A stretch of DNA of 64,000 bases, taken from the NCBI GenBank assembly GCA_030745755.1, contig JASLOA010000020.1:1-64000 (forward strand), given 5' to 3'. Within the stretch, counting starts at the first letter, position 1, and the number at the start of each line of letters is the position of its first letter. A program made the position numbers and the translations under genes. The notes under the pieces were generated by a model, which ran no database searches, was not told where the DNA came from, and was given only the letters and a program-made list of their open reading frames with translations. Shown piece after piece: positions 1 through 7,964 of this stretch. Source of the stretch: Kiritimatiellia bacterium (GTDB lineage Bacteria; Verrucomicrobiota; Kiritimatiellia; UBA8416; JABMPJ01).

Positions 1-69
1 CCCCACACTGTCGCTATTCTATATGCGCTTCCAAACATCGTACTCCTAGATCTTGTATGGGAGTTCTTT

Positions 70-272
70 TGACAGGATCAACAGGATTAACTGGATGGTC
101 GGCAGCCAGAGGCTGCCGAGGAGTTGATCAACCAAACGCCCGAGAAGCGTCGAAGACACTGGTCAGCCGAAGATGCTGTTGCTGCTCTCGGGCGAGCGAC
201 TTGTCCCGGCGTAGCGCGTAGCGCGAAGACGGAAGCTCGCCCGCAATCATGTTCATCCTGTTAATCCTGTCG
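70..272. mobile_element. MITE-like element with GACAGGAT inverted ends
   Basis: The ends at 71-90 and 252-271 are inverted copies of each other over 20 bases with two mismatches (core GACAGGATnAACAGGAT). Inside lie a perfect 8-bp hairpin (100-118, AGA loop) and a longer palindrome (189-243) that carries copy C1 of the 33-bp hairpin element. There is no ORF inside, so if mobile it is non-autonomous. The right end overlaps the 3' end of trmJ and supplies its TGA stop codon. Confidence 0.7.
200..233 (+). mobile_element. 33-bp AGC-hairpin element, copy C1
   Basis: A 34-base copy that matches C6 (55377-55409, reversed) at about 28 of 33 aligned positions with one gap. It starts CTTGTC, ends ACGGA and is followed by AGC. 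The inner stem is GCGC/GCGC with a GTA loop. It sits in the loop of a perfect palindrome: joining 189-199 to 234-243 gives a 9-bp stem with a GAA loop, so the empty site is itself a hairpin. Confidence 0.75.
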
Positions 273-1011
273 AACTCTCCTTCTCTCTACTATTGGCTCG
301 GCTACTGGCCCACTGGGCCTGGCGTGCGATGCCCATCATAATCTTTACATCATCGACTGTGTGGACGCCGCGTCCCAGGATCCGTCGCAGCCCCATCATC
401 ATGTGGTCGGCCTTGTCCTCTTCCATAAAGCCTACATCGAGCATCATCTTGCGCCAGAGCCCGAACATACGTTCACGTAATGCGGAGGGCGCCTCGCCGG
501 ACTTCTCCTGCGGGGCCTCGTACACGTCTGTGGCTACGAACAGCTCGTAACAGCAAATCATGACCGATTGGGCCAGGTTGATGGACATGGCCTCATCCGT
601 TGTTGGAATCTGCACTATATGCGTACAAAGGGCGAGTTCTTCATTCGAGAGCCCCTTGTCTTCGCGCCCGAACACCAGGCCGACCTTGCCTGTCTCACTG
701 GCCTCCAGGATGGTAGGGGCCCATTCGCGTGGTGGCTTGGCGTGCTGGCGGTAGAGCCCGCGTCGGGCCGATGTGCCGATCACGAGTCCGCAGTCCGCCA
801 CCGCCTCGGCCAGCGTATCAAACGTCCGTCGGGCCCGCAGCAGGGGTTCGGCATGGCAGGACATCATGCGAGCTTCGAGCATGTTGAGCGGACGCGGATC
901 GGCAATCGCCAGGTCGTTCAGCCCCATGTTGCGCATCGCACGGCACACCGCACCCACGTTGCCGCCGTAAAGCGGTCCTACCAGTACGATTCTGACGTTC
1001 TCGAGATTCAT
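253..1011 (-). CDS. trmJ: tRNA (cytidine/uridine-2'-O-)-methyltransferase, TrmJ-like
   Basis: A 252-residue SPOUT-class RNA methyltransferase. TrmJ enzymes 2'-O-methylate position 32 of tRNA using S-adenosylmethionine. The three SpoU motifs are visible: NVGAVCRAMRNMG near the N terminus, LVFGREDKGLSNEEL in the middle and SINLAQSVMICCYEL near residue 160. The start is taken at MNLENVRIV because homologues begin there, and the 18 residues an upstream start would add look non-coding. The last residues (STGLTG) and the stop codon are encoded by the right end of the 70-272 repeat, so the native C terminus was probably replaced or extended by the insertion. The gene is divergent from pyrE. TrmH-type paralogues are the alternative, but the motif spacing fits TrmJ best. 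Confidence 0.9.
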   Translation of the reverse strand: MNLENVRIVLVGPLYGGNVGAVCRAMRNMGLNDLAIADPRPLNMLEARMMSCHAEPLLRARRTFDTLAEAVADCGLVIGTSARRGLYRQHAKPPREWAPTILEASETGKVGLVFGREDKGLSNEELALCTHIVQIPTTDEAMSINLAQSVMICCYELFVATDVYEAPQEKSGEAPSALRERMFGLWRKMMLDVGFMEEDKADHMMMGLRRILGRGVHTVDDVKIMMGIARQAQWASSRANSREKESSTGLTG

Positions 1012-1086
1012 AGGTTCTTTCTGCGAAAGAAATGAAGCATACCCTAACTTGAGTGTCCTCGTCACTTCAGGATTCTCGATGGATGA

Positions 1087-1175
1087 CGCGGCTCGCTGGG
1101 GACAGATCGCCCTACCTCACCGCGTGCGAAGACGTGTCGTGGGCCAGGTAGGGCGAGCCGTCCCGGCGAGCCGCG
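1087..1175. repeat. Inverted-repeat element, GGTAGGGCG family
   Basis: The arms 1087-1116 and 1147-1175 are inverted copies of about 30 bp with a few mismatches, around a 30-bp centre. Single arms of the same family occur at 45632-45660, in related form at 5165-5193, and probably at 6979-7002. It lies in the divergent trmJ-pyrE gap, upstream of the likely pyrE promoter. No coding content. Confidence 0.7.
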
Positions 1176-1228
1176 CGGTTCCTTGCTACTCGACACCAGG
1201 CCGGTCGTTCTGCTTTACTCACACCATT

Positions 1229-1828
1229 ATGACACCAGAAGAGGTTCAAGCAGTACTTATTGAGGCGGGGGCATTGCTCGAAGGGCACTTCGAGTTGCGC
1301 TCGGGGTTGCACAGTAACCGGTTCTTCCAATGCGCCAACGTGTTGCGTTACCCGAAGATGGCGGGCCAGCTCTGTGACGCGTTGGTGGAGGAGTTAGCCG
1401 CGACGCTCGGCGAGGAAGGGCTCAACGTCGACGGTGTTATCGCGCCGGCGCTGGGTGGCATCGTGGTGGGACACGAGGTCGCGCGTGCCGTATCGGACCG
1501 GACCGGTCGACGCGATCTGAAGTCGATCTTCGCTGAGAAGGAGAACGACAAGCTGGTGCTTCGCCGTTTCAAGATTGCTCCCGGCGAGCGCTATATTGTG
1601 GCCGAGGACGTGGTGACACGCGGCGGGCGCGTGCAGGAAACGGTGGACATCGTGACCGGGGCGGGTGCCGAGGTGGCCGCCATCGGGCTGCTCGTCAATC
1701 GCAGTGGTGGTAAGGCGTCGTTTGATGCGCCCATGATCAGTCTGCTCGAGATTGAACCGATCACGTGGGAGGCCGAGCACTGCCCGCTCTGCGAGGAGGG
1801 CAAGGAGCTGGTGCATCCGGGGTCATGA
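1229..1828 (+). CDS. pyrE: Orotate phosphoribosyltransferase
   Basis: A 199-residue type I phosphoribosyltransferase that joins orotate to PRPP to give orotidine 5'-monophosphate in pyrimidine synthesis. The PRPP loop is at YIVAEDVVTRGGRVQE (about residues 130-145). The middle of the usual EDVxTTG is TRG here, a mild variant. The early LRSGLHS stretch and the GGIVVGHEVA strand are typical of bacterial PyrE. The start MTPEEVQAV is chosen because upstream codons run through a repeat. There is no clear Shine-Dalgarno sequence, and a TTTACT box 10 bases upstream suggests a short leader. It overlaps the next gene by four bases (ATGA), so the two are probably cotranscribed although their functions are unrelated. 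Confidence 0.92.
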   Translation: MTPEEVQAVLIEAGALLEGHFELRSGLHSNRFFQCANVLRYPKMAGQLCDALVEELAATLGEEGLNVDGVIAPALGGIVVGHEVARAVSDRTGRRDLKSIFAEKENDKLVLRRFKIAPGERYIVAEDVVTRGGRVQETVDIVTGAGAEVAAIGLLVNRSGGKASFDAPMISLLEIEPITWEAEHCPLCEEGKELVHPGS

Positions 1829-3393
1829 AAGAGAAACCCACCTTCTCACCTTCCCACCTTCTCATTCTTCTCACCGTCTTGCTTACCCTTCTTCTTACGA
1901 CACTGAATCTCTGGTTCGGCGAATTGAACCAGGACGAGGGGTGGTATCTCTACTCGGCCCGGCAGATCCTCCAGGGGCGCTATCCCTTCATCGATTTCGC
2001 CAGCACACAGGGCCCGGTCATGTCTTTTGCCTACGCCGCGCTATGGGGCCCCCTGCAGGGGATGGGCCTGGTTGGCGGGCGCCTGGTTACCGCGCTAATG
2101 GGGTGGGCGACTGCCGGCCTTGCCGCTGCACTGGCCTGGCGCCTGCGGTCCGGCGATAGAAGCAGTCGTTCGGCTGCCGCGTTTGCGACCTTCGTCCTGA
2201 TAGGCGTCAATATCTATCAATCCTATTTCACCACTGTCGTGAAGACCTACGCCCTGGGTGGGCTTCTCGTGGCGGGCGGCTTTCTTGCCCTGACTGCCGG
2301 CGGTTCTTCGCGGCGGCGGCAGCGATGCTGGGCGGCTGTCGCGGGCGTTCTGCTTGCACTGGCTGCAGGGAGCCGTATTTCTCTGGGTGCACTGTTGCCG
2401 GTTGTTTTCCTGTGGCTGGCGGTGGTGCGTTACAGGGACGGCCGCGAAGCGTGTCCGTGGTCGTTTGCGCTCGGCGCCGCGCTCGCGCTTGGCGCGATCT
2501 TTGGCCCCTTCCTCATGGCGGCGCCGGAACCGCTATTCTTCGGGATGGTGCAGTATCATGCCGGTCGCGAAGCCGGTAGTCTCGCATCGCTGTTGGCTTA
2601 CAAGTCCGCCTTCATCCTGCGCACGGTACGCGCCTATCTCGTTCCTGTTGCCCTCCTTGTGGTTGCCGTCCTGAAGCACTCCGCCGGCCACCGGTCGGGT
2701 GAGAATCCGGCACGTTCTCCGCTGCTTGTGCCGCTTGTGCTGGGCATCGGGGTCGTGACGATCGTCCACTTTCTGGCCCCGTTTCCCTATGACGATTACC
2801 AGGCCGTCATCTATCCGCTCTTTGCCGTACTGGTGGGTGTCAGCATTACGGATCTGCTCGGCAAGGTTTCCGGGCGATTTCTCCTCGTGCTGCTCTGCGC
2901 GTTGGCCGCCTTTTCGTCGCCACGCCTGCAGGATCTGTTTGCCGCACCGCGCGATCGCATCTGGTGGCCGATGCGGACCGAGTCGCCGGTGGCCCAACTG
3001 CGCCGTGTTGCCGGTGAGCTGCGCGAACAGGCCGGCCCGGAGGGTGTGTTGCTGACCCAGGACACGTACATCGCCGTCGAGGCGGGATTGTCGGTCCCTG
3101 CGGGTATGGAGATGGGCCCCTTCTGCTATTTTCCCGAGATGGCGACCGAGAAGGCGGAGGCTTGCCATGTCCTCAATCGGGAGCTGTTGGCCGAGCTTCT
3201 GGCGACCAGCGAGGCGACCGTTGCCGCTTTCAGCGCGTACGGTCTCAGCATTGCCGGGCCTGCTGTTCAGCCCATCCCGGAAGATGAGGTGGCGCGTCTG
3301 CAGAGCCTGCTCCGGTCCCGCTATACGCCCACCGCCGTGATCCCGGCTTTTGGTCAGGCCCAAACCGACCTGTGTCTCTACCGGCGAAAGTGA
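1825..3393 (+). CDS. Membrane glycosyltransferase, ArnT/PMT-like (GT39/GT83 type)
   Basis: A 522-residue polytopic membrane protein. It has an N-terminal hydrophobic helix (about 9-30) followed by a loop with the acidic motif NQDEGWYL, as in lipid-phosphate-sugar dependent glycosyltransferases where the Asp-Glu pair is catalytic. About ten further hydrophobic segments alternate with short loops, and a soluble C-terminal part starts near residue 390. Such enzymes move a sugar from a polyprenyl-phosphate donor to an acceptor on the outer face of the inner membrane. The acceptor cannot be told from sequence. The start codon overlaps the pyrE stop, which supports the chosen start. Family assignment is from topology and the DE motif. 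Confidence 0.65.
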   Translation: MKEKPTFSPSHLLILLTVLLTLLLTTLNLWFGELNQDEGWYLYSARQILQGRYPFIDFASTQGPVMSFAYAALWGPLQGMGLVGGRLVTALMGWATAGLAAALAWRLRSGDRSSRSAAAFATFVLIGVNIYQSYFTTVVKTYALGGLLVAGGFLALTAGGSSRRRQRCWAAVAGVLLALAAGSRISLGALLPVVFLWLAVVRYRDGREACPWSFALGAALALGAIFGPFLMAAPEPLFFGMVQYHAGREAGSLASLLAYKSAFILRTVRAYLVPVALLVVAVLKHSAGHRSGENPARSPLLVPLVLGIGVVTIVHFLAPFPYDDYQAVIYPLFAVLVGVSITDLLGKVSGRFLLVLLCALAAFSSPRLQDLFAAPRDRIWWPMRTESPVAQLRRVAGELREQAGPEGVLLTQDTYIAVEAGLSVPAGMEMGPFCYFPEMATEKAEACHVLNRELLAELLATSEATVAAFSAYGLSIAGPAVQPIPEDEVARLQSLLRSRYTPTAVIPAFGQAQTDLCLYRRK

Positions 3394-3440
3394 TCAGTGA
3401 CCAGTCGTCAGTATAACAGGGCTGTGCCGTTCAGCCATGC

Positions 3441-3600
3441 CTGAGATGCCTCGACTTCGCTCGGCATGACAAGAAACCGGAGACTGTCATCCCGAGCGAA
3501 GTCGAGGGATCTCCACTATTCTCGATGATCAGGAGATCCCTCGGCAAGCTCGGGATGACAGAATCGCTTTACCGACTGCCGTAATGAAAATTGCTGTGCC
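3441..3600. repeat. MITE-like repeat with GTCATCCCGAGCGAAG core
   Basis: The core arm GTCATCCCGAGCGAAG begins near 3487, is answered by GAGATCCCTCG...CTCGGGATGAC ending near 3560, and is preceded by a second arm in opposite orientation (about 3448-3471). From the second arm onward (to about 3598) it matches the right half of the 6082-6256 element, including the terminal TAATGAAAATTGCT. The matching left end is missing. No coding content is seen in 3394-3614. Confidence 0.75.
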
Positions 3601-3614
3601 CAACCCGCCTGAGC

Positions 3615-3643
3615 TTGACCGAACCCCCGTCATAGGCTACAAG
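3615..3643 (+). promoter_or_regulatory. Sigma-70-type promoter for the TPR gene
   Basis: TTGACC and TACAAG are separated by 17 bases, 29 bases before the TPR start codon. GGAAGGA follows as ribosome binding site. Prediction from sequence only. Confidence 0.5.
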
Positions 3644-3671
3644 GTCTAGCGCAATTGGAAGGACGCGAGAG

Positions 3672-5063
3672 ATGGCAGAAGTAACCAAGGCAGACACATC
3701 ACCTGAGGCGATGGCACTCTACAATAAGGGCTTCAGTGCTTTTGAGCGTGGCAACCTGGATTTTGCCATCGAGTTGCTCTCACGCTGTGTCGAGGTAGAG
3801 CCCGCTTTCCTGCAGGCGCGCAAGTTCCTTCGTGCTGCCGAGATCGCCCGCTTCAAGAGTACCAAGCGTAGCGCTCTTTCCCGTAAGATGGCGTCCGCCA
3901 AGGCCATGCCCGCCCTGGGGGCGGCTTCGGTCCTGCTCAGTTCCGGGAAGATCGACAAGGCGCTGGTGGCCTTCGACAAGCTCCTTCAGGATGACCCGCT
4001 CAATCCCAAGTACGCGCTTCCATTCGCCAAGGCCGCCTCGGCCGCCGAAATCCCGGAAGCGGGAGTACAGACGCTCGAGATCATCCGTGAGCACAATCCG
4101 AACGATGCCGATCTGTTTGAATCGTTGGGCAGGCTCTATACCGAGATTGGCCAGGTGCGCCAGGCCCGCGAGTGTTTTGAGCACCTGGTTGAGTTGCGGC
4201 CGAAAGATGCGGATGCGGTCAAGCTGCTCAAGGATGCCTCCGCGATGGAAAGTATAGACGGCGATGGCTGGCAGCAGGCTTCGGAAGAAGGCGAAGGCGG
4301 TTCGTTCCGCAGCATGATTCGCGACGAGGAAGAGGCAACCCGCCTGGAGAAGGAATCCAAGGCCGTGAAGACGGGCGCCGATGCCGAGGCATTGATCGAC
4401 GACCTGGTCAAGAAGATCGAGGGCGAGCCCGAAAACGTCAACTACTACCGCGCCCTGGCCCGCCTGTACGCCCAGAACAACATGTTCGACGAAGGGGCCG
4501 CCACACTGCGTAAGGCCATTGAGATGAATCCGGGCGATCCCGAGCTCGACAACACACTCAGCCAGATGAAAATGCAGCAGTTCGACCACGGGATTGAAGC
4601 ACTCAAGACAGCCGGCGATACCGATGGCGCTGCCGCCAGGGAGCATGAGCGGATGGAGTTTGAGTTCAGCGATGTGCAGGAGAAAGTCGAGCGCTACCCG
4701 AACGACTTGGCCCTGCGCTTTCGCTGGGGCGTACTCCTGTTTCAGAACGACTACTTCAACGAATCCATCCAGCAGTTCCAGTTGGCGCAGCGCAGTCCCA
4801 AGGATCGTGTACGCTCTCTCTACTACATGGGACTATGCTTCAAGGCCAAGGGACAGTTGGACATGGCCTCCGACCAACTGGAGACCGCCAGCAAGGAACT
4901 TGTCTCGATGGATAGCGTGAAGAAGGATGTGTGCTACGAGCTGGGCGCCCTCTACGAAGAGATCGGCAACAAGGAGAAGGCGGTCGAGAACTACAAGCTG
5001 ATCTACCAGGCCGATATCGGCTACAAGGACATCGCCCAGAAGATCGAATCACTCTACGGGTAA
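3672..5063 (+). CDS. TPR-repeat protein
   Basis: A 463-residue soluble protein made almost entirely of helix pairs. TPR units are visible at about residues 12-45 (ALYNKGFSAFERGN), 85-118, 120-185 (LFESLGRLYTEIGQ, ARECFEHLVELRP) and 235-285, then from 330 to the end (ALRFRWGVLLFQNDYF, SLYYMGLCFKAKGQ, CYELGALYEEIGN). It has no signal peptide, so it is probably cytoplasmic. TPR proteins act as scaffolds and the partner is unknown. It has its own promoter and a good ribosome binding site (GGAAGGA). A charged linker near residues 195-220 divides two TPR blocks. Confidence 0.75.
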   Translation: MAEVTKADTSPEAMALYNKGFSAFERGNLDFAIELLSRCVEVEPAFLQARKFLRAAEIARFKSTKRSALSRKMASAKAMPALGAASVLLSSGKIDKALVAFDKLLQDDPLNPKYALPFAKAASAAEIPEAGVQTLEIIREHNPNDADLFESLGRLYTEIGQVRQARECFEHLVELRPKDADAVKLLKDASAMESIDGDGWQQASEEGEGGSFRSMIRDEEEATRLEKESKAVKTGADAEALIDDLVKKIEGEPENVNYYRALARLYAQNNMFDEGAATLRKAIEMNPGDPELDNTLSQMKMQQFDHGIEALKTAGDTDGAAAREHERMEFEFSDVQEKVERYPNDLALRFRWGVLLFQNDYFNESIQQFQLAQRSPKDRVRSLYYMGLCFKAKGQLDMASDQLETASKELVSMDSVKKDVCYELGALYEEIGNKEKAVENYKLIYQADIGYKDIAQKIESLYG

Positions 5064-5080
5064 GAGGGGGCTGCGAGCCC

Positions 5081-5193
5081 GGCGGGGCAGGGATGCCCCG
5101 CCCTGCCTGACCGGATCAATTCAGTGTATCAGGGCACATCCAGGCCGCTTGGCCGGGCATGTCCGGTAGGGCGGACCGTCCCCGGTCCGCCAG
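5081..5193. repeat. Two G+C-rich hairpins after the TPR gene
   Basis: The first hairpin has a 9-bp stem, GGCGGGGCA (5081-5089) with TGCCCCGCC (5094-5102). It has no T-run, so it is not a standard intrinsic terminator. The second, GGCGGACC/GGTCCGCC within 5165-5193, starts GGTAGGGCG like the 1087-1175 family. Both lie between convergent genes and could mark 3' ends of transcripts. Confidence 0.5.
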
Positions 5194-5220
5194 CTTCAAC
5201 CTTGACGGCTGTCTTCTTCC

Positions 5221-6030
5221 TTACTTCTTCGGCGGCTCGGGCCATTTGCCCGCGACAGCATTCTCTACGATGTTGTGCACGTCGCGCGGAAAGTCGCTGC
5301 GCAGGATCCACTTGACGAAGCTGGGTTCGTTATCGATCACGTAGCGCAGCGATGTGCCCTTCTTCTTGCCGAAGTTGAGCACCACCTCATTGTTGGCCCA
5401 CCTGAGGCGGCCGCTGCGATCAACCCAGTCTGGCTGGGTACGACTGCAGAAAGCGTCCAACCCCTTTACGTCATGAGGCAGATCGCCGTACCGACTGAGC
5501 TGCCCCTCCAGCACGCGAATGGTCGCCATGACGTCTGCTTCTGCGCTGTGCGCATTCTCAAACTCCAACTCGCCACAGTAGAAGTTAAGCGCCGCCGACA
5601 GGTCGCGTGGCTCGCGCTTGTGAAAGATGGTCTGGGCGTCCACGATCCGGCGCCCCTCCAGGTCGAACGCCATGTCGCACCGCAGGAACTCTTCGGCCAG
5701 CAACGGGACGTCAAAGCGGTTCAGATTGAATCCGGCCAGGTCACAGCCCTTGAGGAAGTCCAGATAGTGCTGGGCTCGATCGACAAACGTCGGGCAGGTG
5801 GCTACATCCGCATCGGTGATGCCGTGAATGGCCGTGGTTTCGGGAGGGATCGGAACGGTCGGATTGATCCGTTCGTCAATGCTTTCGTAGCTTCCACCAG
5901 GCAACACCTTGACAATCGCAATCTCAACAATGCGGTCCGTCCGGATGTTAATCCCGGTTGTTTCAAGGTCGAAACAGGCCAGTGGCCGATCGAGTGGTAG
6001 GTTGGATAGGAGTTTCTGTGTCATGCCCAT
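5221..6030 (-). CDS. DEDDh 3'-5' exonuclease (DnaQ/ExoX-like)
   Basis: A 269-residue protein with an RNase T/DnaQ-type exonuclease fold in residues 15-180. Exo I is CFDLETTG (Asp and Glu bind metal), Exo II is LAGFNLNRFDVPLL and Exo III is HSAEADVMAT (catalytic His and Asp). The C-terminal 70 residues (from NFGKKKGTSL to WILRSDFPRDV) match the small domain after exonucleases of the ExoX group. The likely role is DNA repair or proofreading-like trimming rather than the replicative epsilon subunit, since it stands alone. The start MGMTQ is preferred because AAAGAG lies about ten bases upstream; the Met two codons on is possible. Confidence 0.85.
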   Translation of the reverse strand: MGMTQKLLSNLPLDRPLACFDLETTGINIRTDRIVEIAIVKVLPGGSYESIDERINPTVPIPPETTAIHGITDADVATCPTFVDRAQHYLDFLKGCDLAGFNLNRFDVPLLAEEFLRCDMAFDLEGRRIVDAQTIFHKREPRDLSAALNFYCGELEFENAHSAEADVMATIRVLEGQLSRYGDLPHDVKGLDAFCSRTQPDWVDRSGRLRWANNEVVLNFGKKKGTSLRYVIDNEPSFVKWILRSDFPRDVHNIVENAVAGKWPEPPKK

Positions 6031-6081
6031 CACTATACAGCTCTTTGCGCTGTCACGCCAAGAGCAAGGTGGCAGGCTGCA

Positions 6082-6256
6082 AGCAATTCTCATTTTGGAT
6101 GCATCTGTCCCTTGTCTGATCTGTCATTCCGAGCGAAGTCGAGAGCCTGTGCTGAGCTTGCCGAAGTAAATCTCCAGTGTTTTCGATGATCAGGAGATCC
6201 CTCGGCAAGCTCGGGATGACAGAACGGCTTGAAGTCGTGCCAAAATGAGAACTGCT
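6082..6256. mobile_element. MITE-like element with TCTCATTTTGG ends
   Basis: A 175-bp unit. The ends AGCAATTCTCATTTTGG (6082-6098) and CCAAAATGAGAACTGCT (6240-6256) are 17-bp inverted repeats with one mismatch. The interior contains the shared core arms (GTCATTCCGAGCGAAG near 6123, GGGATGACA near 6220). The left core arm is interrupted after GTCGAG by an unrelated stretch (about 6143-6168). No ORF. It fills the gap between the exonuclease and the response regulator. Confidence 0.75.
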
Positions 6257-6278
6257 GGGCAGGGCGGAACACTTATTC

Positions 6279-6827
6279 CTATGAGTTCCCGAACAGGTGT
6301 TGGCCAATGAAGGGACAGAGCATGCTGCCCACGACATGCCGGATCCGTTCAAGTGTGAACGGTTTGCATACCAGCGCGTTTGCTTCGAGCTCGTCCAGGG
6401 TCTTGTGCAAGTCGTGCCCATCGTAGCCGGTCGCGAAGACAACCGGTACCGGAGTCTCCCGCGCACGGATTGCCCGGCAGATATCGAACCCCGTTCTGCC
6501 CGGCATGGATACGTCCAGTAGAGCCACATCGAGTGAGTGCTGGTCGGTCACCACCGCGTCATGCGCGTAGCTGCCATTGCTGCACGGAATCACCCGCAAG
6601 CCAATCCGTTCCAGTATGCGTGTGTTGAGGTGCAGCACATCCTTGTCATCATCGGCCACAAGCGCGGTCGCGCCCGTGAGGGTGCAGCTGAGATGGCAGC
6701 CACATTCACTCCTGATGGCGCGACCAGTCAGCACAGGGCAGAGCCCCGCATGAAAAGCCTCACAGGCTTCCCGACTCTTCACCTCAGGCAGGCGCACTTC
6801 CCCATCTCTCATAACAGCGTTGCCCAT
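6279..6827 (-). CDS. Response regulator, receiver domain only
   Basis: A 182-residue protein whose C-terminal 125 residues form a CheY-like receiver. The acidic pocket is at ALVADDDKDV, the phospho-acceptor Asp at ALLDVSMPG, the conserved Thr at FATGYDG and the conserved Lys at VCKPF. The N-terminal 50 residues are Cys-rich (CEAFHAGLCP, SECGCHLSC) and unassigned; this could be a small metal site. No DNA-binding or enzymatic output domain. The start at 6827 is chosen because GAGGG lies six bases upstream; a TTG four codons earlier is possible. No sensor kinase is nearby, so it is an orphan. Confidence 0.75.
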   Translation of the reverse strand: MGNAVMRDGEVRLPEVKSREACEAFHAGLCPVLTGRAIRSECGCHLSCTLTGATALVADDDKDVLHLNTRILERIGLRVIPCSNGSYAHDAVVTDQHSLDVALLDVSMPGRTGFDICRAIRARETPVPVVFATGYDGHDLHKTLDELEANALVCKPFTLERIRHVVGSMLCPFIGQHLFGNS

Positions 6828-7177
6828 ACTTGCCCTCAACTAACCTTTCCGATCCTATCCCCCCACAACACCGCCGTACATAGGACCTTAGGATTACGGG
6901 AATTTCCCCATATCCTGCTGTGACATGGTTGTCTAGAGGGCGTCTTCTCGCTCAATCATGCACACTCCCTGCTCACGGCGCGGCGGGACGCCACGCCCTA
7001 CCTCCTGATTCCAGCCCTTTCGCATGTGCCAGCCCTTTTCGGACAAGCTCTATCTAACCCAGCGGAGGAGAGGGGGCACTCTCGCAGGCCTATTATCGCG
7101 TAGCGATACTCCAGCCAAGAGGGCGCCCCCTCTCCGGAGCGCTTGACTCTCACCTTCTCCTCCCCGACCATCTCCCC
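6828..7177. other. Intergenic region with nested hairpins
   Basis: About 350 bases between divergent genes without a credible ORF. It holds a probable single arm of the GGTAGGGCG family (6979-7002). A 10-bp inverted repeat (GAGAGGGGGC 7068-7077, GCCCCCTCTC 7125-7134) encloses a 6-bp hairpin (TATCGC-GTA-GCGATA, 7094-7108). The stacked hairpin lies about 45 bases before the SprT-like gene and could affect its expression; nothing further is recognisable. Confidence 0.45.
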
Positions 7178-7897
7178 ATGTCCACCACGGCCCAACAACT
7201 TGACTTGTTCGAGGGGAGTACCTGTCTCGATCCGCAGTCACTGCTCGACCGGCTCAACGCGGTCAGTCGTCGCCGTGTCACGCTGCGTCTCACCGACAAC
7301 CGCGTTTCCATGGCGTGGATCGACTTCTCGAAACGAGGTCCCATTCGTGTATCGCTCGATGAGCAATACCTCTGGGCGCCCCCGGCCGTGATCGATGCGC
7401 TCTGCGCTTACATTGCCACGCAGCGCAAGGAGGATTGGCAAACCGTTGCCGAGTTCGCGCGCCAGGTGCCTGAACGGCCGCGCCGCGCTACGGCACCTAA
7501 GCTCAGAAGCAAAGGGAAGGTTTATGATCTGAAAGCTCTGCGCGACGAGGTCAACCGCGACTACTTCGGCGGTGCTGTGAAATGCCGCATTGGGTGGGGA
7601 CGCGACGGCTCACCACGCCGCCGAAAACGACGCAGCATTCGGTTTGGGTCATGGCATGCGCCCACTCGCACCATTCGGATCCATCCCGCTCTCGATGCCG
7701 AGGCCGTGCCGCGCGAATTCGTCTGCTACATTGTGTTTCACGAGATGCTGCATGTCGTTGTACCCGGGGAGAAGCGAGGGGGACGCGTGATCCACCACAC
7801 GGCCGAGTTTCGAGCCCTGGAACGGCGCTATCCCGGCTTCGACAGGATGAGGCAGCTCAGCACACAGCTTCTGCACAAACTCCCCGCCGTTAGATGA
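7178..7897 (+). CDS. SprT-like zinc metallopeptidase domain protein
   Basis: A 239-residue protein. The C-terminal half carries a zincin signature, VFHEMLHVVVPG (about residue 190), followed by HHTAEFRALE, the arrangement of SprT/SprT-like metalloproteases (HExxH plus a downstream His). A basic stretch SPRRRKRR precedes it (about 148-155) and could bind nucleic acid. The N-terminal 100 residues are unassigned and include a short helix-rich region. Eukaryotic relatives (Spartan) cleave DNA-protein crosslinks. Whether this bacterial form is active is unknown, but both His and the Glu are present. The gene appears monocistronic. Confidence 0.7.
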   Translation: MSTTAQQLDLFEGSTCLDPQSLLDRLNAVSRRRVTLRLTDNRVSMAWIDFSKRGPIRVSLDEQYLWAPPAVIDALCAYIATQRKEDWQTVAEFARQVPERPRRATAPKLRSKGKVYDLKALRDEVNRDYFGGAVKCRIGWGRDGSPRRRKRRSIRFGSWHAPTRTIRIHPALDAEAVPREFVCYIVFHEMLHVVVPGEKRGGRVIHHTAEFRALERRYPGFDRMRQLSTQLLHKLPAVR

Positions 7898-7964
7898 CTG
7901 TTATCGTCAGCTTTTTTTGTGGGCTCTCTCCCGCTCGGGCTGCTACACTGCGCGGCATTTCCAT

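Noticed and set aside
2533-3363. 276-codon minus-strand frame within the membrane glycosyltransferase gene
   Set aside because: Gln/His/Arg-rich composition with no domain, antisense to a typical membrane protein.
5081-5102. Intrinsic terminator after the TPR gene
   Set aside because: The stem is perfect but no T-run follows; kept only as a hairpin.
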